A stretch of DNA of 64,000 nucleotides, from positions 1,116,001 through 1,180,000 of the forward strand of contig NZ_CP098455.1 in assembly GCF_023702635.1 (NCBI RefSeq), given 5' to 3'. Each line of letters starts with the position of its first letter. Within the stretch, counting starts at the first letter, position 1. The translations under genes and the position numbers were made by a program. Below, piece after piece: positions 38,477-49,062 of the stretch. The notes beneath the pieces were generated by a model, which was not told the DNA's origin, searched no databases, and saw only the letters and a list, made by a program, of their open reading frames with translations. The stretch comes from Spongiibacter taiwanensis (GTDB lineage: Bacteria > Pseudomonadota > Gammaproteobacteria > Pseudomonadales > Spongiibacteraceae).

Positions 38477-38713
38477 CGTTAACGTCCTGTTGCGGCCAGT
38501 CAGAAAAGAGGGACGTTCAATGTACAAAATGCCCCACCAACCGCATAGGGCTCAGGGCAAATTAAGGGCAAATATTGCTAGGGACATAGCCGAACGGCTT
38601 GAATGCCAAAGGGCTGGCAACGTGGGCCAGCGACGCCGACCCTATCCCGGACCGACGACGCTGTATTTACCCCAGGATTTAGCCTAGAGCCTGCTAACAC
38701 TCATTGAAAAGTG

Positions 38714-41700
38714 TTACCGGGCAGACTCCAGCAACGGTTGGCCATCACTGCCAACCTCGTAAAGCGGCAATCGCACCGTCGCCTGAACAGCCACATTCAC
38801 GATGCTAAGGTCTCGAGAGAAGGACTCAAGGTACTGGGGATGGTAACCACTCAGCCACAGCCCGAGTTCATCCCCCGGATTGAGGCGCTCGGCAACCCCG
38901 ACCAGATCAATATCCTCGTGCAGGCCCAGCCCTCTCACCGGCATGATCTGATCATCCACCAGGCGCCATTGGTCCTGCCCCGCAGATCTCACGGCAACAC
39001 CCACATACACAATACTGTCGCACCCGGTGCCGATGACGGGCAGGCCGCCTTCCAAGCAGGCCGGCGCCAACAAGGGGTTGGCATTGCTCACCGTGATATC
39101 AAGCTGGGGAATCCCCGCCAGCACTGCGCCATTGTCATCGTCAACGACCAGCGCAGGGATTACCTGTACCGCCTGGCCAGCGAGATGTGCCGTCTGGGCC
39201 GCAACGCCATTGAGCACCGATTCTGCCTGTAGATTAGCGACTTCCGTAAAGGTAATTGCGGGCAAGGAAGAGCCCTCGCCGCGCCGGGCTTTAAATTGCT
39301 CGGCGGGAATGCGCACCGCGTCGTCGTCAGCCAGTGACAGGCACAGTCGATCATCGCTCAGATAGTCGGGCTCCGCCGCGCCGCGCAGGGAGGTATTCAG
39401 GAATGCCAGTTGCGCATCGCGCTGGGACACCGCACCGCAGGCAAAATTGCCACCCGGCGCCTGAAAGTAAAGGGGCTCTTCGGTTTCACCAATAAAACCA
39501 GAGATGATATGCCCGCTCTCATGGGTAAACAGACGCAACTGTTTGTCAGAGTCAGCATTGCGCTCTCTCAAGCACTGATAGTTCCACCAGGACTCGTTGA
39601 AGTTAAACAGGGTGTCGCGAATGCCCTGGGTCAGCAACACATCGGCGCCAGGCTGCCCGGTGCGAGTATTCCCACCGGGGCTTTCGTTAAAGCCGGTCAG
39701 ATTATTGTTCAACTCGCTGGGCAGCACCTCGTAGGGCATGGTCGCCTGGTTATTAAGGTCACACCAGTAGCGAGGGCTGTGATAACCGAACCAGGTGACC
39801 GCATCCCGGGGGATCTGGTTCAACGACAAGCCCCGTACCAAGGTCTCCATCACAAAGGGGTCCAGCCCCCGGGCCAAAGGCGAATCCTGGTTTTCGAGGC
39901 CGGGGAAGTAGCTGCCGGACTCCCCTCCCGCCACCAGCAACAAGGCCCAGGCCGATTTGATCACATCACCGGGGTTCAGACTGTAAGGCAGGTGATGCCA
40001 GGTAATGTCCGGGACCATCGCATCGAAGCGGTCTTTTGTATCGACGGCGTGAATCATCAGCTGATAGCCACCACCGTAACTGCCGCCAATGGAACCCGCC
40101 AGCAGGTTAATGCCACCGGCTTGGCTTTCGCCGCTGAGGGGGCGCGCTGCCAGCTCGCCAGTGCTCTCGTCACGGTAGGCCAGGTAATCGAGGTTCTGCT
40201 CCACCCAATCCAATATCTGCAGCTGATCTTCACCTTCAAAATCCGGGTCCATAATGCGCACGGTGCCGCTGCTGTCGCCAAAACCGCGTTGATCGATGCT
40301 GATGACCGCGTACTGGCTGGCTAACAGCGGCGCGATAATACCCGCCGTCGGGTCGACCTCTCTGGCGCCGCCAAAGCCGTGGCTGTGCACAACCAGCGGA
40401 TGGGCACCGGCGCCGCGCTGACCACAGTTGATCTCAGCGGGCTCGAACACCTCAAAACTGATGCGCTCGCCGCTACCGGAGTCCAGTAACACCTGATAGT
40501 GCTGACCGGCGGGAATAGTCGCCAGACTGTCCCCGCAGGATGCGGAGCGCTGCTCGGGGCCACAACCTAACTCATCAATGGCCACCCCTTCCGGGGTATT
40601 GGCGCAGCGGTCATCTTCATTGCCGAGGCCGTCACCGTCGCTATCGCGATCATCGGTCTCGTCACAGGCATCACCCTCCCCGTCACCATCGGTATCGCGT
40701 TGATCGCTGTTCACCAGGGCCGGACAGTTGTCTTCACTATCAGCTACCTGGTCGCCATCGCTATCAATCAGCGGATCACAGGCATCGCCAATGTCATCCC
40801 CGTCGACATCTATCTGGTCGGGGTTGGCCTGGGCAGGACAGTTATCCTGATCGTCGGAAAACCCGTCACTGTCGCTATCAATGAGCGGATCGCAGGCATC
40901 ACCGATGCCGTCATTATCGACATCCACCTGATCGGGGTTGGCCACTGCCACACAGTTATCAAAGCCATCACCAACCCCGTCGTTGTCTTCATCGTCTTTC
41001 TGCAGGGGCTGGTTATCCGCGTCGTCATTGATTCCGTCGTTGTCGTCATCCGGGTCGGCGTTATTGCCGATGCCATCACCATCGGTATCTGAAGATTCGG
41101 CAGGATCGAAGGGAAAGGCATCATCAATGTCTGCCACATTGTCGTTATCGTCATCGCTATCGCAGGCATCGCCCTGACCATCTTCGTCAAAGTCGGCCTG
41201 ATCCGCATTGGCTAGTTGCGGGCAGTTGTCTTCACTGTCGGCGATGCCATCAGCATCCGCGTCGGGCTCTACCGGCCCCGGCGGAGAGGTTACGGCGCAG
41301 CCCTGATCATCAACCTGGGCACCGCTTGCGGTGGCGGGACATTGATCGAGCACATCGCTGACCCCATCGCCATCCGTGTCGCCACCACCGTCGTTATCAA
41401 AGCTACCGTCGGCAATATCGGCCTCGGATTCCAGCAGGTGATTTTGCGCGAACTCCGCCGACACCAGCGCTCTCGTTGGGCCGCCGTTGGCGGTGCGAGC
41501 AAAGTCCGCCAGATCGCTGGTGGCAAACTCCGCCCCACTCAAGGCGAAATCTTGGGGGTTAAGCGTCGCTTCGGCGGTTAGCAAGGCCACCGCGGGCACT
41601 AGCTCAATGCCGTTATCCGGGTTGCCATCGGCATCGAGGGTCAACAGAAAGCGGGCCATATTGATCGCCGCCGTGTCTGACACAACCAGGTCCCGCAGGG

Positions 41701-41977
41701 TGATAAACCGGGCGCCGGGACTGTTGCCGAGAGGAAGCTGCCCCAAGGCAAAGTGCACCACCGAACCGGGGCGGTACAAGAACTCCCCCTGGGCATTGGT
41801 AAGACGGGCATTGCTTGAGCTGGCTTCATTGAGCGATGGCGCGTAAGCCACCCCCCTCAACAGAGAATCGACCAGCTGGCCAGCACTCTCGCTGCCGTTG
41901 CCGCCACTACCTGAACCGCCACCACAGGCCACCAACACGGCAACCACCCAAGGGAAAAGGAAACGTTTGACCCACAT
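38714..41977 (-). CDS. Lipoprotein with thrombospondin type 3 repeats and an alpha/beta hydrolase domain
   Basis: 1087 residues. The lipobox VLVACGGG is followed by a Ser/Gly linker, an unknown domain (about 30-170), then at about 190-480 a long Asp-rich run of thrombospondin type 3 repeats (for example DTDGDGIGNNADPDDDNDG and NPDQVDVDNDGIGDACDP) that should bind many calcium ions. The C-terminal half is an alpha/beta hydrolase resembling X-Pro dipeptidyl-peptidase / CocE esterases, with the nucleophile in GGSYGGGY, an acidic residue in GIRDTLFN and a His in FTHESGHI. A surface-exposed calcium-stabilised esterase or peptidase is likely; substrate unknown. The ATG at 41977 has AGGTG 6 bases upstream. 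Confidence 0.82.
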   Translation of the reverse strand: MWVKRFLFPWVVAVLVACGGGSGSGGNGSESAGQLVDSLLRGVAYAPSLNEASSSNARLTNAQGEFLYRPGSVVHFALGQLPLGNSPGARFITLRDLVVSDTAAINMARFLLTLDADGNPDNGIELVPAVALLTAEATLNPQDFALSGAEFATSDLADFARTANGGPTRALVSAEFAQNHLLESEADIADGSFDNDGGGDTDGDGVSDVLDQCPATASGAQVDDQGCAVTSPPGPVEPDADADGIADSEDNCPQLANADQADFDEDGQGDACDSDDDNDNVADIDDAFPFDPAESSDTDGDGIGNNADPDDDNDGINDDADNQPLQKDDEDNDGVGDGFDNCVAVANPDQVDVDNDGIGDACDPLIDSDSDGFSDDQDNCPAQANPDQIDVDGDDIGDACDPLIDSDGDQVADSEDNCPALVNSDQRDTDGDGEGDACDETDDRDSDGDGLGNEDDRCANTPEGVAIDELGCGPEQRSASCGDSLATIPAGQHYQVLLDSGSGERISFEVFEPAEINCGQRGAGAHPLVVHSHGFGGAREVDPTAGIIAPLLASQYAVISIDQRGFGDSSGTVRIMDPDFEGEDQLQILDWVEQNLDYLAYRDESTGELAARPLSGESQAGGINLLAGSIGGSYGGGYQLMIHAVDTKDRFDAMVPDITWHHLPYSLNPGDVIKSAWALLLVAGGESGSYFPGLENQDSPLARGLDPFVMETLVRGLSLNQIPRDAVTWFGYHSPRYWCDLNNQATMPYEVLPSELNNNLTGFNESPGGNTRTGQPGADVLLTQGIRDTLFNFNESWWNYQCLRERNADSDKQLRLFTHESGHIISGFIGETEEPLYFQAPGGNFACGAVSQRDAQLAFLNTSLRGAAEPDYLSDDRLCLSLADDDAVRIPAEQFKARRGEGSSLPAITFTEVANLQAESVLNGVAAQTAHLAGQAVQVIPALVVDDDNGAVLAGIPQLDITVSNANPLLAPACLEGGLPVIGTGCDSIVYVGVAVRSAGQDQWRLVDDQIMPVRGLGLHEDIDLVGVAERLNPGDELGLWLSGYHPQYLESFSRDLSIVNVAVQATVRLPLYEVGSDGQPLLESAR

Positions 41978-42132
41978 ACTGACACCTGCTGCTTTTATTA
42001 TCTTTATGGGAGACTTGCATTGATCAACGCGTCGGATATGACGCTTCGATGACAATGTTGACTACTAAAACATTAAAGCCAAAAAAACACAAGACATAGC
42101 AAAGGCGTCATAGGGGAGACGGGAGACGCTGG

Positions 42133-42328
42133 ACGCAGAACGCAGAACGCAGAACGCAGAACGCAGAACGCAGAACGCAGAACGCAGAACGCAGAACGCA
42201 GAACGCAGAACGCAGAACGCAGAACGCAGAACGCAGAACGCAGAACGCAGAACGCAGAACGCAGAACGCAGAACGCAGAACGCAGAACGCAGAACGCAGA
42301 ACGCAGAACGCAGAACGCAGAACGCAGA
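42133..42328. repeat. Tandem repeat, 28 copies of ACGCAGA
   Basis: The 196 bases are exactly 28 consecutive, identical copies of the 7-mer ACGCAGA. They lie between the Asp-rich lipoprotein gene and groL. Because 7 is not a multiple of 3, all reading frames stay open, which explains the spurious ORF here (42108-42428). The left flank has related GGGAGACG units. The region 41978-42445 otherwise holds only the groL terminator. Confidence 0.97.
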
Positions 42329-42394
42329 TTAGTGTTGCTGCTAGACTGGCAGGGTCAAGCTTTTGCGTCTCCCGTCCTGCGCCTTTCTCCAGGC

Positions 42395-42422
42395 AAAAAA
42401 AAGCCCCGCAGTTAGCGGGGCT
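42395..42422 (-). terminator. Rho-independent terminator of groESL
   Basis: On the minus strand AGCCCCGC (42415-42422) pairs with GCGGGGCT (42402-42409) over the loop TAACT, followed by TTTTTTTT. It starts 24 bases after the groL stop. Confidence 0.95.
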
Positions 42423-42445
42423 CTCCATGGAATGCCGGGGCTGGC

Positions 42446-44107
<1,662 letters not shown>

Positions 44108-44148
44108 TCACTAATTCGTTGATTTTAATGAATTTGTTCGAGGGAAAT

Positions 44149-44439
44149 TTACGCTTCTACCACGCCGAAAATTTCGGACTCGTTAAGCACGATCAGCTCT
44201 TCGCCGTCCACTTTCACGGTGCTGCCGGAATACTGGCCGAAAATAACAACGTCGCCAGCCTTCACACCCACAGGGCGCAGCTCACCGCTCTCCAACAATT
44301 TGCCTTCGCCCACAGCGATAACTTCACCCTGGTTCGGCTTCTCTTTGGCCGACCCGGGCAGCACGATACCGCCTGCGCTTGTTTGCTCCTCTTCTTTGCG
44401 ACGAACCACCACGCGGTCGTACAACGGACGAATTTTCAT
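44149..44439 (-). CDS. groS: 10-kDa co-chaperonin GroES
   Basis: 96 residues, lid of the GroEL chamber. Starts [18 protein letters not shown]; the mobile loop is [16 protein letters not shown]. The ATG at 44439 has GGAGA 8 bases upstream; the in-frame extension to 44454 is unlikely. First gene of groESL. Confidence 0.98.
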   Translation of the reverse strand: MKIRPLYDRVVVRRKEEEQTSAGGIVLPGSAKEKPNQGEVIAVGEGKLLESGELRPVGVKAGDVVIFGQYSGSTVKVDGEELIVLNESEIFGVVEA

Positions 44440-44620
44440 CTGACAAATCTCCATTAAATCAATGATTTGAGTTTATCTAACCAGTTGGGCAGCTGCCGTC
44501 TAAGTCCATTGACGTGACTCTGGCCGACGCCCTGCCCAGGCTGGAATACGGGTTCTTTTTGTTTCCCAAACGTGCTGCCACGTCGTTAACGGGGCCAGCA
44601 CCGCTCTGGGCTGTTCAGGT

Positions 44621-44648
44621 AAATGGGGCTGCGCAACTGCATTTCAAG
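44621..44648 (-). promoter_or_regulatory. Sigma-32 (heat-shock) promoter of groESL
   Basis: Minus-strand CTTGAA (44643-44648) and CCCCATTT (44621-44628) are separated by 14 bases, matching the sigma-32 consensus CTTGAA-N13..15-CCCCATNT. The leader to groS is about 170 bases. No CIRCE element was seen. Confidence 0.85.
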
Positions 44649-44664
44649 ACCCCGACCTAAAAAT

Positions 44665-45144
44665 TTATTCTTCTTTTTTGTACTCGCCTTCAATGGTCAC
44701 CGGGCCATTGCCGCCGGGGGAGGCATCATTCTGGCGCTGGGCCGTCGACCCGCCGCCAAAACCGCCCTGAGAATACATCCCGCCACTCATCTGGACCATG
44801 CCCCGCTTCAACATGGCACCGATCAGGCCTCGGCGCAGTGCAGGCAACAGACAACAGAAGCCGATGGCGTCGGTGACAAACCCGGGGGTCAGGAGCAGCG
44901 CGCCGCCGACCGCCAGAAATATGCCCTCCAGCATTTCGGTTGCCGGCAGCTCACCGCTGTTAAGGCGCTGCTGTGCCCGGGTCAATGTGGAAAAGCCTTG
45001 GCTCCGCAGCAGGTTGGCACCAATCACCGCCGTCAACAGCACCAGGCCGACCGTGGGCAGGGCACCGATCACGCCGCCGACTTTAATCAGCAGCCACATT
45101 TCCAGTACCGGCAGTACAATGAACAAGCCAAATAAAATACGCAT
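44665..45144 (-). CDS. fxsA: FxsA-like inner-membrane protein
   Basis: 159 residues. Helices at about 1-20, 25-45 and 73-95 (EGIFLAVGGALLLTPGFVTDAIGF) and the family segment LRSQGFSTLTRAQQRLNSGELPATEMLEG identify FxsA, which in E. coli was named for suppressing F exclusion of phage T7. The C-terminal tail is Gly-rich. It lies just upstream of groESL and is divergent from pldA; fxsA-groESL order is common in gammaproteobacteria. Confidence 0.9.
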   Translation of the reverse strand: MRILFGLFIVLPVLEMWLLIKVGGVIGALPTVGLVLLTAVIGANLLRSQGFSTLTRAQQRLNSGELPATEMLEGIFLAVGGALLLTPGFVTDAIGFCCLLPALRRGLIGAMLKRGMVQMSGGMYSQGGFGGGSTAQRQNDASPGGNGPVTIEGEYKKEE

Positions 45145-45280
45145 AGCGTTCTCTGTTTCTCTCTTCCTTTGTATCTTGGGGTTTCGACCCCGAAATCAAG
45201 GAAGCGCTCAACATTCTTCCGTTTGCGGTACACTGACGGCGCTCAAAACCCGGATTCGCAGCGCCAGTGATACGCACATC

Positions 45281-46258
45281 GTGATACGCAAAGCCCTCAC
45301 CTTTATCGCCGCATTGACGGTCAGCACCGCTCTGCAGGCCCAGCAGGACATGGCGCAATGCCTGCAATTGGCAGCCCTGTCGGCCTCAGACAGCACCACG
45401 GTCGGCGAATTGCGCCAGCTGTGTCAGCAGCGATTGGCAGAGCAAGACAGCCCAGAAATTCTCAGCACCGGCATCGTCGAGAAGCGCGCCCAACTGGAGC
45501 GTTACAGCCACGAAAACCCCTTCGTACTGACACCCCACCGTAGCAACTATGTTTTGCCCGTGTCTTACCGGGATGATATTTCCGATTTCCGCGACCAACT
45601 CCCGGAAGCCCCCGACAAAATCGACCACACCGAGATGGAGTTCCAGTTCAGCATCAAAGTGCTGGTCTGGGAGGAAATCTTCGACGACAACGGCTACCTG
45701 AGCGTTGCCTACACCAATCGCTCCTTTTGGCAGGCCTACAACAGCGATGCCTCAGCACCATTTCGGGAGACCAACCACGAGCCCGAGCTGATTCTCAGCT
45801 TTGCCAATGACTGGGAGTGGATGGGCATTCGCAACGTTGCCAACGAGGTCATTTTCAATCACCAGTCCAACGGCCGCGGCGAACCCCTGTCCCGCAGCTG
45901 GAACCGACTGATGTTCAACATGGTGTTTGAACGGGATCGCTTTGCCATGGCCTTCAAGCCCTGGTACCGCTTCAAGGAGCACGGCGATGACGACGACAAC
46001 CCCGATATTGAGAAATACTTGGGACATTTCGAGTGGATGGGCTGGTACCAATGGCACAATCGCACCCTCAGTATTATGCTGCGCAACAATCTGCGGGGTA
46101 ACAATAAGGGTGCCGTGGAACTGGGCTGGAGCTTTCCGCTCAACTCACGGGTAAAGGCCTATATAAAATACTTCAACGGCTACGGCGAAAGCCTGGTCGA
46201 GTATGACAATGCCGTCGAAAGCATCGGCATTGGCGTGCTGATCAGCGACTGGCTGTAA
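45281..46258 (+). CDS. pldA: Outer-membrane phospholipase A1 (OMPLA)
   Basis: 325 residues starting with GTG. The signal peptide is about 20 residues (ends LQAQQD). The active-site block NHQSNGRGEPLSRSWN matches E. coli OMPLA: His194, Ser196 and Asn208 form the catalytic site and Ser204 lies at the calcium site. Beta-barrel strands fill residues 100-325. It degrades phospholipids that reach the outer leaflet. The 10-mer GTGATACGCA at the start codon is repeated 14 bases upstream (45267-45276) out of frame. An open frame from 44798 overlaps fxsA and was rejected. Confidence 0.9.
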   Translation: MIRKALTFIAALTVSTALQAQQDMAQCLQLAALSASDSTTVGELRQLCQQRLAEQDSPEILSTGIVEKRAQLERYSHENPFVLTPHRSNYVLPVSYRDDISDFRDQLPEAPDKIDHTEMEFQFSIKVLVWEEIFDDNGYLSVAYTNRSFWQAYNSDASAPFRETNHEPELILSFANDWEWMGIRNVANEVIFNHQSNGRGEPLSRSWNRLMFNMVFERDRFAMAFKPWYRFKEHGDDDDNPDIEKYLGHFEWMGWYQWHNRTLSIMLRNNLRGNNKGAVELGWSFPLNSRVKAYIKYFNGYGESLVEYDNAVESIGIGVLISDWL

Positions 46259-46296
46259 CCGCTCTTAACAACAGCGCAATAAAACAGGAAACCATC

Positions 46297-46950
46297 ATGA
46301 TCACAGGCCACGAAGCATTACAGCGACTCAAAGACGGCAACAAGCGGTTTGTTGAAAAGCTCAATACCAGTAGTGATGGCATGGTGCAGGCCAAACAGCC
46401 CGAGCTGGTTGAAATTCAAAACCCCATGGCCATCGTGCTGGGTTGTTCAGACGCCCGGGTGCCGGCAGAGCTGGTGTTTGATCAGGGTCTGGGCGACCTG
46501 TTTGTGATCCGGGTTGCCGGCAATATTGTCGCCCCCTCCGGCATCGGCAGCGTCGAGTTCGCCGCCCTCAACTTTGGCACACCGCTGGTGGTGGTGTTGG
46601 GCCACTCCAATTGCGGAGCAGTAAAAGCCACAGTGGATGCCCTGACCGGCAACAGCCGGGTGCCGACCCAGAACCTTCACTCCATTGTGAAGCGGGTGCG
46701 CCCCGCGGTGGAATCCATGCTGGCTACCGACTTGCGCAACAACTACCCCGAACTGGTGAAACAGTCCGTGCGTGCAAACGTGCGCAGCTCCGTGGAGCAT
46801 TTGAGCAGTGGCTCACCGATTCTGGAGAGCTTGATCAGTGAGGGCAAGCTTCTGGTAGTGGGTGCCGAGTACTCCCTGGAGACTGGGGAAGTCGACTTCT
46901 TCTATGAGGATTACTGGGAGCGCACCCGGCAGTTGGCTGGGGAGGAGTAA
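46297..46950 (+). CDS. can: Beta-class carbonic anhydrase
   Basis: 217 residues, zinc enzyme that hydrates CO2. Zinc and catalytic residues: C50, D52 and R54 (GCSDARVP), H103 and C106 (GHSNCGA). The segment FVIRVAGNIVAPSGIGSVEF is typical. Starts 38 bases after pldA and ends at a terminator that includes its stop codon, so the two may be cotranscribed. Confidence 0.95.
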   Translation: MITGHEALQRLKDGNKRFVEKLNTSSDGMVQAKQPELVEIQNPMAIVLGCSDARVPAELVFDQGLGDLFVIRVAGNIVAPSGIGSVEFAALNFGTPLVVVLGHSNCGAVKATVDALTGNSRVPTQNLHSIVKRVRPAVESMLATDLRNNYPELVKQSVRANVRSSVEHLSSGSPILESLISEGKLLVVGAEYSLETGEVDFFYEDYWERTRQLAGEE

Positions 46951-46971
46951 GGCTCCTCCCGCTGCTTTTTT
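46940..46971 (+). terminator. Terminator overlapping the carbonic anhydrase stop
   Basis: GGGAGGAG (46940-46947) pairs with CTCCTCCC (46953-46960) across TAAGG, which contains the TAA stop; GCTGCTTTTTT follows. Confidence 0.85.
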
Positions 46972-47527
46972 GGTTTACTGGGGTATCCCTTTCCCGGCGG
47001 GGCATCGCTTTTTACCCGGGCCTAACAGGGCCTTACCCTGTCGAATTTTATTCTTGGCGGAAGGCAGCTGTTTCGCCCTGCTGGGCGACCTACTTCTTTT
47101 TTGCGCCAAAAAAGAAATAGGCAAGAAAAAGGGCGCCCCATCGCTCGCCCTTCGGGTGCGTTGCGCTTCTCAGAATTTGAAGGGAACGCTGCGGAACTCG
47201 CCTGCGGCTCAAACAGTCCTCGCTAAAAGACTCCCTTCAAATTCCTGCGATGCTCACCGAGCTCAAAGGGGGATTAACCCCCGCACCTTGAACGGGATAC
47301 GTTTTTCTTTCGACTTCGGCGGTGCCTGTTGATTTTGTAGAAGCATTAAAATCCAACCAGATTCGATGCTGCGGCCTTTCCCCCTTGTGGAGCTGCCGAG
47401 CACCGGAGTCCATCGCGGAAATAAGCAAAACACTGTTTGAGCGTAGCGAGTTTGTTTTGCGCCGCGATGGATGAGGAGCGCAGGGAACCGATGGCATCTT
47501 TTCGCCATCGGCAGCGCAGCCGGGGTG

Positions 47528-48840
47528 TGTAGGGTTCAACAACATAGGTAACAGTTTGTTTCAAATACATAGGTAACACATTGGTTAAATAGTGAGCACC
47601 GGATAGGAGGTGCTCATGCCTTGGCGAGATGTGAAACCGATGGACGAACGAGTGTTATTTATTAGCGATTATCTTCGCGGTGGTCGGCGCTATTTTGCTG
47701 AGCTATGCCGCTACTACGGCATCAGCCGTAAGACCGGCTACAAGTGGGTCGAGCGATACCAAGCCTCCGGCATTGAGGGCCTCCAAGAGCGAAGCCGCCG
47801 GCCTCTTCATCACCCAGCGGCGATCCCCTACGCCATTGAGCAGGCGGTGGTGGCGTCTCGTTGTATCGGTCGTATGACGTTGGGCCCGAAGAAGATCCAG
47901 CAAAAGCTCCGAGAGCAGTTTCCTGATACACCGGTGCCGTCGATCACTAGCATTCACAACATTCTTAAGCGACACGGCTTGATTGAGGCCCGCCAACCCA
48001 GGCGACGGGTCAGTCCTTATCGTGAGCCCTTTGCGCCGGTCGCTGCCCCCAATGATTTGTGGAGTGTGGATTTTAAGGGGCAGTTCAAGCTTGGCCACGG
48101 GCCGTGGTGCTTTCCGCTGACGGTGATGGATCATCACAGCCGATTTCTATTGGGCTGTCAGGGGCTTGAGGGAACCGAAACAAAGGCGGCTAAGCAAGTC
48201 TTTGAGCAGCTATTCAAAGAGTATGGGCTGCCTCGACGAATTCGCAGTGACAATGGGGTTCCCTTCGCCAGCAAAGCGCCAGGGGGCCTTTCTGCTTTGT
48301 CGGTCTGGTGGGTGCGGCTGGGCATTGTGCCCGAGCGCATCAAACCGGGAATGCCCCAACAAAATGGGCGCCATGAACGGATGCATCGGACCATGAAGCA
48401 GGTCGTCACCAAGCCCGTCGCTGACACGATGGCAGCTCAGCAGCATTGTATGGATATCTTTCGGCGAGACTACAATGAGCAGCGCCCACACGAATCACTG
48501 GCGCTTAGCGTACCTCAGGCGTGTTACAGCGCTTCGCAGCGGCATTATCCCGAGCGACTTCCGGAGCTGGAGTACCCCAGTTACTACTCTGTAATGAAGG
48601 TGCAGCGCAGCGGCACAATCTATTGGGGCGGCGGGCAGGTCTATGTGTCCCATTCCCTCAAAGGTGAGCGTGTGGGACTTGAGCAGGTTGACGATGGAAT
48701 TTGGGATATCTACTTTGGACCCATTAGGTTGGGTGGCTTTAACCAGCGCAATATTGGCGGTAAAGCCTTCCCCTATTGGACGATAAAAGTGTAACCCATG
48801 TATTTGAAATAATGTGTTACCCATGTATCTGAATCATACA
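47528..48840 (+). mobile_element. IS481-family insertion sequence
   Basis: 1313 bases with imperfect inverted ends starting TGTA (TGTAGGGTTCA left, TGTATGATTCA right). Each end has two spaced copies of a TTCAxATACATxGGTAACA motif in the same register, probably transposase binding sites: left at 47535 and 47561, right (complement) reading from 48833 and about 48807. The flanks are GGTG on both sides (47524-47527, 48841-48844), a likely 4-base target duplication. Encodes one transposase. Confidence 0.85.
47616..48794 (+). CDS. IS481-family transposase
   Basis: 392 residues. An N-terminal helix-turn-helix (YFAELCRYYGISRKTGYKWV) is followed by an rve DDE integrase core: D in WSVDFKG, D in RSDNGVPF and E in QQNGRHERMHRT, with the spacing usual for IS481. 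The ATG at 47616 has GGAGG 5 bases upstream. The frame is full length with no disruption, so it may be active. Confidence 0.92.
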   Translation: MPWRDVKPMDERVLFISDYLRGGRRYFAELCRYYGISRKTGYKWVERYQASGIEGLQERSRRPLHHPAAIPYAIEQAVVASRCIGRMTLGPKKIQQKLREQFPDTPVPSITSIHNILKRHGLIEARQPRRRVSPYREPFAPVAAPNDLWSVDFKGQFKLGHGPWCFPLTVMDHHSRFLLGCQGLEGTETKAAKQVFEQLFKEYGLPRRIRSDNGVPFASKAPGGLSALSVWWVRLGIVPERIKPGMPQQNGRHERMHRTMKQVVTKPVADTMAAQQHCMDIFRRDYNEQRPHESLALSVPQACYSASQRHYPERLPELEYPSYYSVMKVQRSGTIYWGGGQVYVSHSLKGERVGLEQVDDGIWDIYFGPIRLGGFNQRNIGGKAFPYWTIKV

Positions 48841-49062
48841 GGTGTGCTTTTCTTGCTTACTTCTTTTTCACATAAAAAGAAGTAAGTCGCCCAGCTGGGC
48901 GAAACAGCTGCCTTCCGCCGGAAAAAGCAATCGACAATATACAAAGCAAGTGGAAATCCCCCAAACAAGACACTTGCCCCCAGAACCAAAAAATCAGCCC
49001 CCTTGCGATTAAACCCTCACGCCATTAGCCTCAGCAGAGGACATCGCAACCCCACTCCCCCC

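Larger units (their letters stand above)
47056..48919. repeat. Long intergenic repeat element with inverted ends, interrupted by an IS481
   Basis: The ends form a long inverted repeat: 47056-47130 (GGCGGAAGGCAGCTGTTTCG onward, with a TACTTCTTTTT / AAAAAAGAA hairpin) pairs with 48846-48919 with few mismatches. Without the insertion (47528-48840) and one copy of its 4-base target duplication the element is about 550 bases. The interior (47131-47527) is non-coding and has GAGCGTAGCGAG and ATCGGCAGCGCAGCCGG stretches. It resembles a dispersed non-coding family I recall from gammaproteobacterial genomes; this is from memory. Small open frames in it are not supported as genes. Confidence 0.75.

Noticed and set aside
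42108..42428. 106-residue open frame through the 7-mer array
   Set aside because: The repeat length is not a multiple of 3 and has no stop in any frame; the product would be a repeating heptapeptide with no other support.
46862..47579. Several small open frames between the carbonic anhydrase gene and the IS
   Set aside because: They lie in the inverted-repeat element, overlap each other on both strands and have no recognisable content.
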